From NCBI GenBank assembly GCA_030627005.1, contig DAOUSW010000184.1, positions 1 through 5,310 on the forward strand: a stretch of 5,310 nt of DNA. The letters are read 5' to 3'. Shown here piece by piece: positions 1 through 5,163 of the stretch. A model generated the notes under the pieces. The model was not told the DNA's origin and did not search any database. It saw only the letters and a program-made list of their open reading frames with translations. Within the stretch, counting starts at the first letter, position 1. The number at the start of each line of letters is the position of its first letter. This DNA is from MTP4 sp9310u. Lineage in GTDB: Archaea > Halobacteriota > Methanosarcinia > Methanosarcinales > Methanosarcinaceae. A program made the translations under genes and the position numbers.

Positions 1-124
1 AGGTAATTAGAGCCCTGAGCAAGCTGGGATTTGTTGTCGTCAGGCAGAGAGGAAGCCATGTTGTGCTTCAAAAGGGTGCAGATATGGTAACCGTACCTAT
101 GCACGATCCTGTCAAAAAATCCAC
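1..124 (+). repeat. 124-bp terminal direct repeat, left copy
   Basis: By eye this stretch is identical, base for base, to the last 124 bases of the window (5187-5310). It begins at the second base of hicA codon 14 and runs inside the gene. Because the repeat ends coincide exactly with both window ends, the likeliest explanation is a contig whose ends overlap, as a circle or an unresolved tandem repeat would give. A genuine second hicA copy 5,186 bp away is the alternative. Confidence 0.9.
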
Positions 125-185
125 CCTGAAAAGTATCCCCAAACAGGCTGATGGTACCCTTGAAGATTTTCTGGAACAGCTTTAA
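1..185 (+). CDS. hicA: HicA-family mRNA interferase toxin, 3' part (start beyond left edge)
   Basis: This is the C-terminal 60 codons of a HicA (YcfA-like) toxin, read from base 3 and ending at TAA 183-185. HicA proteins have a small dsRNA-binding-like fold and cleave translated mRNAs; HicB neutralises them. The visible protein contains the family's core segment GFVVVRQRGSHVVLQKG, where the histidine after Gly-Ser corresponds to the catalytic His, and then VPMHDPVKKSTLKSIPKQA, the typical C-terminal helix region. The last residues are DFLEQL. The missing N-terminus is not decay: joined to the right end of the window, where bases are shared, it gives a complete 74-residue toxin with His33. No upstream hicB is visible on this side unless the molecule closes on itself. 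Family assignment is firm; activity is inferred. Confidence 0.88.
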   Translation, partial: VIRALSKLGFVVVRQRGSHVVLQKGADMVTVPMHDPVKKSTLKSIPKQADGTLEDFLEQL

Positions 186-210
186 CTAATTTTCAAGAAG
201 TCATCTGGAG

Positions 211-441
211 TATAACTTTTTTATTATATTTCGCCGGGGGCTGCTCGTTACACTTCCCCGCCTACCGTCCTCTCCAACACCCGGAACCCCGAAAAATCCG
301 GAACTCTTTGCCTCGCTCTTTCACTCTGACAGCCTTCCGGAACCTGTTTTCTTAAAAATAGCAAAATTGCCTTTTCCGGTCCTGATCCCATAGTAATTCC
401 TGTTTCCTGGCTCTTCTGGCTGGCTGGAGTAAAGCCTTATA
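211..441 (+). repeat. Intergenic repeat, unit 1 (shortened copy)
   Basis: The first of three related units on the same strand. It opens with the boundary motif TATAACTTTTTTATTATATT followed by a G-rich stretch, and the next unit opens the same way at 442. The core around 350-410, including CTTAAAAATAGCAAAATTGC, closely matches units 2 and 3. After GGCTGGAGTAAAG near 420-433 the sequence jumps straight to the next boundary motif, so the right half present in the other units (about 620-766 in unit 2) is missing. The part between about 241 and 330 is diverged. It holds no credible coding frame. It is probably noncoding or the remains of a structured RNA element. Confidence 0.7.
217..222 (+). terminator. 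T-tract, possible hicA terminator
   Basis: Six consecutive T on the coding strand lie 31 bases after the hicA stop codon, within a strongly T-rich stretch (217-232). Archaeal RNA polymerase often terminates on such tracts without a hairpin. The same T-tract belongs to the boundary motif of the repeat family, so termination may be an incidental property of that repeat. Confidence 0.35.
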
Positions 442-766
442 TATAACTGTTTTATTATATTTCGCCGGGGGACAGCTCTTTCACTCCCCAATCTACCATT
501 CCCTAAAATTCGAACCTCAAAAACCCATACCTGTTTTCTTAAAAATAGCAAAATTGCCTTTCCCGGTCCTGATCACATAGCAATTCCTGTCCCTCAGCTC
601 TTCTGGCTACCTGGAGTGGAAGTCGATTGAAAGGTAGTTCGGGGTTGTACAGGACAGTTTTAAGTTGTGTTTGCTTTTGTATTCGGAGAAGTTTCGTTCG
701 GTGGAGTAGCCGTGGGTGGAGAGTTCGCGGAGGAATTCGGGGGAAGGGGGAGAAAACCCCATGGGA
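442..766 (+). repeat. Intergenic repeat, unit 2 (full-length copy)
   Basis: A full 325-bp unit that is highly similar to unit 3 at 4518-4851 over its whole length, with the closest match between about 484 and 660. It starts with TATAACTGTTTTATTATATT and ends where the next boundary motif begins at 767. Its edges show G-run/C-run pairs (near 466-491 and 746-760) that could close hairpins. On the minus strand a frame is partly open, but differences from unit 3 fall on codon positions 1, 2 and 3 at about 17, 10 and 9 by hand count. That shows no sign of selection on a protein. No transposase and no clear terminal inverted repeats are seen. Confidence 0.8.
552..657 (+). ncRNA. Possible structured RNA in repeat unit 2
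   Basis: Three helices can be drawn on the plus strand: AATTGC 552-557 with GCAATT 580-585; CTGTCC 587-592 with GGACAG 652-657; and, nested inside the second, GGCTACCT 605-612 with AGGTAGTT 632-639, closing a 19-nt loop that holds AAGTCGATTGAA. The innermost helix has two G-U wobbles here where unit 3 has G-C pairs. Wobbles would be A-C mismatches on the other strand, so the plus strand is the likelier RNA. No matching promoter is certain and no known RNA family is recognised. Confidence 0.35.
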
Positions 767-790
767 CATAACTTTTTTATTATATTTTTC
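767..790 (+). repeat. Boundary motif of the intergenic repeat (third copy)
   Basis: CATAACTTTTTTATTATATT follows unit 2 directly and matches the motif that opens units 1, 2 and 3. Similarity then fades, with only a short match at GCTCTTTCA (798-806) to the next part of unit 2. The motif therefore bounds units on both sides. On the minus strand it contains AAATATAAT, which could serve as an archaeal TATA box. The stretch from here to 864 holds nothing else convincing except a weak GAGC/GCTC hairpin at 839-851. Confidence 0.6.
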
Positions 791-864
791 CTAGACTGCT
801 CTTTCATCTCAACTTCAAAGGTTTTTTAAGGGTGGGAGGAGCGCTATGCTCATTCAACATCTTC

Positions 865-2061
865 CTAACCCCTTTTGGCTATGAATGTCTTACCTTTAGC
901 TGTCAGTCGGTACTTCTGCTTGCTGCTGCGGGGTTTGTCGGGGATTGTCATTTCAATATAATCAAGTTCCAGAAGGTTCTTGATTTGTTTTTTAAGCTCT
1001 CCTGATACTGTCTTGTGCCCCAATCCAGAAGCTAGTTCTGCCTTCCCAGCATCATTTTCCATTAAAAGAACGAGCACTTTAGCAGCAAGCGGTGACTCGG
1101 GCCGCAACTCGACTTCATCTGTAACTGAGCCGGTGGTTTCAACCTCAATGGACTCCGCCAGATTGACAATAAACCTCACTCGCATACCCACTTCAAAGAT
1201 CTCAGGTTCGGGAAGCCCAAGAGCTTCTGCTTCTTTGAACATGCGGCTAACACCACTGCCCCATTGCTCGATAAGGTCCAGTTCCCGGAAAACACGGGCA
1301 ATAACATGGTTACGTATCTTTGACACACCCTGAAGCATGTCCTCAACCGTCAGACCCGGAAGCAGGATTCCTGGGTTCTCGATCTCAATTCGGTCATCAA
1401 AAAAGGAAACCCTTATAGGAGCGCCTCGTTGCGAATAGTCCGCGTGGACAACAGAATTAATCACCGCTTCACGCAGGATGGTCAGGGGAATGCTCCAAAC
1501 GTCCCTCCTCCTCAGTTCGGAAAAATCCGCCCCGCGCATGGCGTGCTTTTTAAGAAACTCCATTACCCGTTCAACCGCTACCGGCAGGTGCTCATGGATT
1601 TCAATATGGTCAAAAATATCGGCTTTGTCCTTGCCAATGAACCTTCCGCACTGGATCCAGGCATCCGGAAAGATCATCTCCCGGTCTTTGCCAAACAGCA
1701 GCATCCCGCCCACTGTGGGGACCAGGTGCCCCTGGTGTTTGGTGACAAGGCGCAGGGATTCCAGGTATTTTTTTACCAGTTTACGCTGGCGCTCGAAACA
1801 GACTACTGCGGCTTCAAAATCCAGGTAATCCAAAGTCCGGTCAGGAAGGACCTGTTCATCAAAGGACTTTCCTTCAGCCCCTCGCTTAAGCTCGGCAATG
1901 AGCTCCCTGTCTGCCTTTCTGTTAGTGGAACCCAGCCGCACATAAACCCCTTCCGAAGGCCCTTCCTTTTTCAGCCAGTGCGGGCGGGAGCCGCTCGGAT
2001 AGACCTCCACCCCTAGCAAAGTCTTATCTTCAAAAGCGATCAGCTCCACACTGGGAACCAA
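865..2061 (-). CDS. AlbA/Schlafen-type, RecG-like ATP-binding protein, 5'-truncated
   Basis: The visible protein has 398 residues if read from TTG at 2061. Residues 1-50 are only the second half of an AlbA_2 (Schlafen-type) domain, ending in GVYVRLGSTNRKAD. About residues 198-300 form the RecG-like HATPase_c_4 region, with REAVINSVVHADYS, ENPG and QWGSGVSRM. About residues 325-395 look like a winged helix. Related proteins are putative nucleic-acid-binding regulators or defence factors. Homology continues upstream of the TTG in the same frame (DEEERLCSRIADSIEPR) to about 2122, then reaches a stop at 2134-2136. There is no ATG or GTG in that stretch and no clear ribosome site. Roughly the first 55-60 residues of the usual domain are absent, and the preceding HNH stop is only 5 bp beyond that stop. 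A deletion probably joined the two genes here. The rest is open and unbroken, so truncation is recent or the remnant is still used; it may be a pseudogene. Confidence 0.8.
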   Translation of the reverse strand: MVPSVELIAFEDKTLLGVEVYPSGSRPHWLKKEGPSEGVYVRLGSTNRKADRELIAELKRGAEGKSFDEQVLPDRTLDYLDFEAAVVCFERQRKLVKKYLESLRLVTKHQGHLVPTVGGMLLFGKDREMIFPDAWIQCGRFIGKDKADIFDHIEIHEHLPVAVERVMEFLKKHAMRGADFSELRRRDVWSIPLTILREAVINSVVHADYSQRGAPIRVSFFDDRIEIENPGILLPGLTVEDMLQGVSKIRNHVIARVFRELDLIEQWGSGVSRMFKEAEALGLPEPEIFEVGMRVRFIVNLAESIEVETTGSVTDEVELRPESPLAAKVLVLLMENDAGKAELASGLGHKTVSGELKKQIKNLLELDYIEMTIPDKPRSSKQKYRLTAKGKTFIAKRG

Positions 2062-2141
2062 GCGAGGCTCAATACTGTCAGCGATCCGGCTGCATAACCG
2101 CTCTTCCTCATCCAGGGGGTTTAAATCAGGAAGTTAACAAT

Positions 2142-2777
2142 TCATTGGGCTGCTAATGACCAAAATAGGAAATCGATAGTTGTCCAGAATTCTCCAAACC
2201 GTCCTTCAGGGTCTTTTTTGAGGTAGCCGGTTACAAACTGGGAAAAATCATGTTCATTCAGTTTTTCATCCAAAAATGGCTCTATTGCTTTCTCTCGAAG
2301 AGCTTTTAATTTTGGAATATTCAGGCCAAGTTTTTCAATTGTTGTTCGTGCTGCATTGTCAGATTCATCGGCAGGCCTGATCTGGCCGTCTGCAGTATAG
2401 GCAAAATGCTCTTCACAATTTGGATCAAGCGGAGAAACAAGAAGCCGGGCATCAAACCAATTGCCTTTCAAGTTTCCGCAATGTCGTGGTTCTCCCTGCT
2501 TCAGTCGGTTCTGGCAGGAACATAGCATGTTGGAGTAGTCCAGAGGATCAACTTCAGGGTCGCTCTGGGGCTTGAAATGCTCGATGTGGGAATCGTCATC
2601 CTCGAGCCGCCTTTCGCAGTAACAGCAAATGTAACCCTGCTCTTCCATAAGGGCATTTTTTACAGCCCTTTTTTCATCACGGCTCAGGTCTTCATAATCG
2701 GGATGCCAGCCCGGATTAGCCAGTGCCTTCCAGTCGGAAAATTCCCGAGGTTCCCGGTTTTTGATAATATGCTTCAC
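2142..2777 (-). CDS. HNH endonuclease, TIGR02646 / PtuB-like
   Basis: This 211-residue protein resembles the HNH nucleases (TIGR02646 type) that accompany ATPases in Septu and in some retron systems. It starts with GTG at 2777, overlapping the ATPase stop in a GTGA junction of 4 nt, so translation is probably coupled. Visible landmarks are a cysteine cluster (C51, C52, C54) in ICCYCERRL, the HIEHFKP motif with H64 and H67, the following LDYSN with N83 and C86/C88, and HCG at 99-101 before KGNWFD. These fit a zinc-supported beta-beta-alpha-metal nuclease. SPLDPNCE (115-122) and TIEKLGLN (146-153) are further family-like segments. The length is normal for the family and the frame is clean. Its expected role is DNA cleavage licensed by the ATPase. 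The class is confident; assignment to Septu proper is inference. Confidence 0.85.
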   Translation of the reverse strand: MKHIIKNREPREFSDWKALANPGWHPDYEDLSRDEKRAVKNALMEEQGYICCYCERRLEDDDSHIEHFKPQSDPEVDPLDYSNMLCSCQNRLKQGEPRHCGNLKGNWFDARLLVSPLDPNCEEHFAYTADGQIRPADESDNAARTTIEKLGLNIPKLKALREKAIEPFLDEKLNEHDFSQFVTGYLKKDPEGRFGEFWTTIDFLFWSLAAQ

Positions 2778-4168
2778 TTACCAATCAGCTCTTTTCGTTT
2801 TATGAGAACCTCAGCCTTAACCAGTTCAGGGTCAGATCCTATTTTTTCTTTTAGACTTGAAATCAGGTTTTTTGCTTCTTTCAGTTTACCTGAATTGATT
2901 TTCTCGAAAATAATTCCAAGTTCCGACTCAACTTCGTTTGGCCTTGTTGTTTCCAGGCCCATAAGATCTTCAAGTACCCTGTCCACAGTTTTCCCATAAG
3001 ACTCGCTCGGTTTTTCGGCCTCAATGCCGGAGTCCGTTTGCTTGAGAAGGAATAAACTCTCATGCTGCACGTGAGTGATAACGTTCGGGGAATGGGTAGA
3101 TACGATAAACTGGCAGTTGGGGAAAACATCCAGTAATTTAGGTATGACCATCCGCTGCCATTTAGGATGCAGATGCAGGTCGATTTCATCTATAAGGACG
3201 ATTCCCGAACCCTCCAGCGGGTTTGCTGAGACGGGGTTTAAAATTGCCAACCGCCTTGCAAGGTCTCCAATCAATGCTATTAAGCACTTTTCCCCATCGG
3301 AAAGCTGATTCACGGTGAAAGGTTTGCCATTTTTCTCAACCTCCATGCGTAAAGGCTGCCTGCGAACGGTAAGGTTTGAAAATTCCGGCAAGAACTTAGT
3401 TAAAGCAGCCCGAACCGCTTCCAGCTGCGGGTCAGGGAATTGGTAACTCTCAGGTTTAAAAGTTGTATTCTGTTTCTTTGATCTTTTAGGCTTTTTCTCT
3501 GTATCGTTATCTGGCATCTTTGAACTTTCATTCCCATAGTCCAGTTCAGAGTCCCGTAAAGTTAATTGTTTCATCTGCTGTTTCATAATTTCATTTTCAA
3601 GGTCTTCTCTCTCCCGGAACCACTCGAAAAAAGTCCTGAAATCCGCTCCACTGGTCAAAGCCCCTTCATAGGCCGTAAGCAGGCCAAAACTGTGTTTCCC
3701 ACGTATCCTTAATGGAATATCCAGAACAGCACGATTCACGGGGTAATAGTCGAATATGGGAAGGTTAACTTTTTCCGAAGTTTCGGATATCCTGTATTGA
3801 ATTCCTTTTGTATATTCATTCAGTTCCTGCAGCTTGCTTTTACCTTCAGGAGCTGCATAGCCCTTTCTGACTTTAAAAAGTTCCCACTCAATGATCCTGC
3901 CTTCAGCTTCACAGGAGATTTCAATGGATGAAGCAGACTTGCCATTCGTAATATCACTTTCAACGATTGGCCTGCCCGATGCCCCTGCACGGTTAATTCT
4001 GCTAACCGCCCATGAAAGCATGATAGCTATTGCATCCAGGACTGTTGATTTTCCGGAGCCATTGACACCAACAAAAACATTAAGCCGCGGGTTTAACTCC
4101 AGGGAAAGGTCTTGAGCACCCCGGTAATTTTTCAGACTCACTTTTTTAACCTTCATAGCGACCATCAT
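2774..4168 (-). CDS. SMC/ABC-type AAA family ATPase, PtuA-like
   Basis: A 464-residue ATPase of the RecF/SMC-like group. The N-terminus (KVKKVSLKNYRGAQDLSLEL) leads into Walker A GVNGSGKST at 34-42. The ABC signature QLSDGEK is at 288-294, Walker B IVLIDEIDLHLHP at 323-335 and the switch histidine STHSP at 357-361. All ATPase motifs are intact. Residues about 180-245, between the two halves of the head, are charged, with a Lys-rich stretch KKPKRSKKQ at 225-233, and replace the long coiled coil of true SMC proteins. Three in-frame ATGs exist (4168, 4165, 4156); starting at 4156 gives the family-like MKVKKVSLKNYRG, while AGGA just before 4168 would better suit 4165. It is the first gene of the operon. 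With the HNH partner it resembles Septu PtuA or the ATPase of retron Ec78-type effectors, which would hold the nuclease in check until infection is sensed. That role is inferred. Confidence 0.88.
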   Translation of the reverse strand: MMVAMKVKKVSLKNYRGAQDLSLELNPRLNVFVGVNGSGKSTVLDAIAIMLSWAVSRINRAGASGRPIVESDITNGKSASSIEISCEAEGRIIEWELFKVRKGYAAPEGKSKLQELNEYTKGIQYRISETSEKVNLPIFDYYPVNRAVLDIPLRIRGKHSFGLLTAYEGALTSGADFRTFFEWFREREDLENEIMKQQMKQLTLRDSELDYGNESSKMPDNDTEKKPKRSKKQNTTFKPESYQFPDPQLEAVRAALTKFLPEFSNLTVRRQPLRMEVEKNGKPFTVNQLSDGEKCLIALIGDLARRLAILNPVSANPLEGSGIVLIDEIDLHLHPKWQRMVIPKLLDVFPNCQFIVSTHSPNVITHVQHESLFLLKQTDSGIEAEKPSESYGKTVDRVLEDLMGLETTRPNEVESELGIIFEKINSGKLKEAKNLISSLKEKIGSDPELVKAEVLIKRKELIGK

Positions 4169-4252
4169 TCCTGCATATTGTGCCTTTTAGAGTTCAAGTG
4201 TTTATTATGGTTCCAGTGCCAATTAAAGATTGTATACCTATGTCTTTCGTCC

Positions 4253-4260
4253 TATAAAAA
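4253..4260 (-). promoter_or_regulatory. Possible TATA box of the ATPase-HNH operon
   Basis: On the minus strand TTTTTATA lies about 85-100 bases upstream of the ATPase start. A start of transcription roughly 25 bases further on would give an untranslated leader of about 60-75 bases. The match to an archaeal TATA box is modest. A second AT-rich candidate, ATAATAAA, lies nearer the gene at about 4200-4207. Confidence 0.25.
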
Positions 4261-4351
4261 TAAAATGACTTAAAGAGTTGGACGGGTTTACCTGGAAGCT
4301 CATACTTTTTGTTACCGGGTCGGTAGCCGGATCGGCACTGAATCCCGCCTG

Positions 4352-4395
4352 GTCCCGACTTAGTCCCGACTTGGTCCCGACTTGGTCCCGACCTG
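4352..4395 (+). repeat. Four 11-bp tandem repeats, GTCCCGACTTG
   Basis: Four head-to-tail copies: GTCCCGACTTA, GTCCCGACTTG twice, and GTCCCGACCTG. A degenerate copy precedes them (ATCCCGCCTG, 4342-4351) and a partial GTTCGG follows. The 11-bp period is about one DNA helical turn, so a bound protein would meet each copy on the same face, as in operators or replication iterons. AGGTCGGGA at 4467-4475 is the exact reverse complement of TCCCGACCT at 4386-4394, giving a 9-bp stem across a 72-nt loop. The repeat sits about 185-230 bases upstream of the ATPase start. Confidence 0.85.
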
Positions 4396-4517
4396 GTTCG
4401 GTATATTTCCAATATGGTTTCAACGTAATCAAGCCGAAACTTAGGCTGCAACTCGAGCCATAGAAAAGGTCGGGAAAAGGTAGGCAAAAAGCTTGTTTGA
4501 AACAAACCCGCCTAATA

Positions 4518-4851
4518 CATAACTATATTATTATATTTCGCTGGCTGGCTGCTCCCTCACTCCCCAATCTACCATTCCCTAAAATTCGAACCTCAAAAAA
4601 CCCAGACCCGTTTTCTTAAAAATAGCAAAATTGCCTTTCCCTGTCCTGATCACATAGCAATTCCTGTCCCTCCGCTCTTTCGGCTGCCTGGGGTAAAAGT
4701 CGATTGAAAGGTAGCCCAGGGTTGGACCGGACAGTTTCAAGTTGTGCCTGGCTTTGTGTTTGGGGAAGGTTCGCTTGAGGGAGGGAACCTTGGGGGAGAG
4801 TTCGTGGAGGAATTCGGGGGAGGGGAGGAAAGAGGAGAAAAAACCCCGAGG
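4518..4851 (+). repeat. Intergenic repeat, unit 3 (full-length copy)
   Basis: A 334-bp unit in the same orientation as units 1 and 2. It opens with CATAACTATATTATTATATT and matches unit 2 along its length, with near identity from about 4557 to 4710 and more divergence in the purine-rich right half (about 4760-4840). One base more in an A-run at about 4595-4600 shifts the minus-strand frame relative to unit 2, and a CAG/TAG difference also separates them, which argues against a conserved protein. It lies between the defence operon spacer and hicBA. Confidence 0.8.
4629..4734 (+). ncRNA. Possible structured RNA in repeat unit 3
   Basis: The same three helices as in unit 2 can form: AATTGC 4629-4634 with GCAATT 4657-4662; CTGTCC 4664-4669 with GGACAG 4729-4734; and GGCTGCCT 4682-4689 with AGGTAGCC 4709-4716 around a 19-nt loop. 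The last helix keeps pairing despite changes: two outer pairs are G-C here and G-U in unit 2, while an A-U pair in unit 2 is G-U here. An extra hairpin, AAGGTTC with GAACCTT (about 4767-4790), is peculiar to this copy. Confidence 0.35.
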
Positions 4852-4871
4852 TATAACTTCATTATTATATT
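4852..4871 (+). repeat. Boundary motif of the intergenic repeat (right of unit 3)
   Basis: TATAACTTCATTATTATATT closes unit 3 and repeats the motif that opens every unit. It is followed by CCCCCGGCGG, whereas the left-hand motifs of units 1 and 2 are followed by CGCCGGGGG. Similarity to the repeat ends here and the hicB upstream region begins. Confidence 0.6.
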
Positions 4872-4926
4872 TCCCCCGGCGGCTGTCCTTCTCGAATCAG
4901 GAAATCAAAACAAAACCTGAGAAGTG

Positions 4927-4934
4927 TATTAATA
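4927..4934 (+). promoter_or_regulatory. Likely TATA box of hicBA
   Basis: TATTAATA occupies positions -30 to -23 counted from the A of the hicB ATG. That is where an archaeal TATA box lies relative to a transcription start, so the hicB mRNA may be leaderless. The lack of any Shine-Dalgarno sequence before the ATG agrees with this. Confidence 0.45.
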
Positions 4935-4938
4935 AGTA

Positions 4939-4956
4939 AATTACCAATTAGTAATT
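4939..4956. promoter_or_regulatory. Palindrome, possible hicBA operator
   Basis: AATTAC (4939-4944) and GTAATT (4951-4956) are perfect inverted repeats around the 6-bp spacer CAATTA, and the palindrome ends at the base before the hicB ATG. Toxin-antitoxin operons are commonly self-repressed through such sites. Here it would lie between the TATA box and the start codon, so binding would block transcription initiation. Confidence 0.45.
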
Positions 4957-5163
4957 ATGCAATTTACAGTTAGGCTTGAGGAATCCGAGGAAGGGGGATA
5001 TACTGCCCAATGCCTGGAACTGCCGGCTGCTATCAGTGAGGGCGACACGAAAGAAGAGGCGCTTGAAAACATAAAAGAAGCCATCCAGCTGGTACTTGAA
5101 GTGACGAGGGAACAATCCCAGGTACTCGGAGAAGTTACAAAGGTGGATGTACCAATTGCCTAA
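4957..5163 (+). CDS. hicB: HicB-family antitoxin, short single-domain form
   Basis: A 68-residue HicB antitoxin (UPF0150 type). The sequence MQFTVRLEESEEGGYTAQCLELPAAISEGDTKEEALENIKEA is typical: a first beta strand, the GGY-AxCLELP segment, a GDT turn, and the EEALENIKEAI helix, forming a partial RNase H-like fold that masks the toxin. Many HicB proteins carry an added C-terminal ribbon-helix-helix or helix-turn-helix domain; this one ends after VTKVDVPIA and has none visible. The ATG at 4957 is the natural start and appears leaderless. The hicA start at 5147 overlaps this gene by 17 bases, so the two are co-expressed. If the palindrome upstream is an operator, the binding protein is either the HicAB complex itself or another factor. 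Confidence 0.92.
   Translation: MQFTVRLEESEEGGYTAQCLELPAAISEGDTKEEALENIKEAIQLVLEVTREQSQVLGEVTKVDVPIA

Larger units (their letters stand above)
4169..4517. other. Gene-free spacer upstream of the ATPase operon
   Basis: No convincing gene lies here. Short open frames exist on both strands (4194-4505 minus, 4278-4463 plus), but both run through an 11-bp tandem repeat and have no recognisable domain. The spacer holds the possible operon promoter, the tandem repeats at 4352-4395, an inverted copy of part of that motif at 4467-4475, and a 13-bp palindrome, TTGTTTGAAACAA, at 4493-4505 just before the next dispersed repeat. Confidence 0.6.

Noticed and set aside
321..807. Minus-strand frames of 66-76 codons in the repeats, with a related frame in unit 3 ending in a shared GKGNFAIFKKTG segment
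   Set aside because: Between units 2 and 3 about 17, 10 and 9 differences fall on codon positions 1, 2 and 3, the opposite of what protein selection leaves. A CAG/TAG difference and a one-base shift also break the frame, and unit 3 has no good start.
980..2016. Plus-strand frames opposite the AlbA-type gene (117, 195 and 116 codons)
   Set aside because: They lie antisense to a gene with clear domain motifs and show no recognisable family features.
4194..4505. A 103-codon minus-strand frame and a 61-codon plus-strand frame in the spacer
   Set aside because: Both pass through the 11-bp tandem repeat, have no domain or supporting start context, and overlap each other on opposite strands.
442..4851. 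Insertion sequence or composite transposon
   Set aside because: No transposase, no clear terminal inverted repeats and no target duplication could be seen.
442..4851. Retron, with a repeat unit acting as the msr-msd RNA for the ATPase-HNH pair
   Set aside because: No reverse transcriptase frame exists on either strand, and the repeat is present in several copies away from the operon start.
211..4871. CRISPR array formed by the recurring AT-rich motif
   Set aside because: The intervals are 231-334 bp and are homologous to each other, so they are not spacers.
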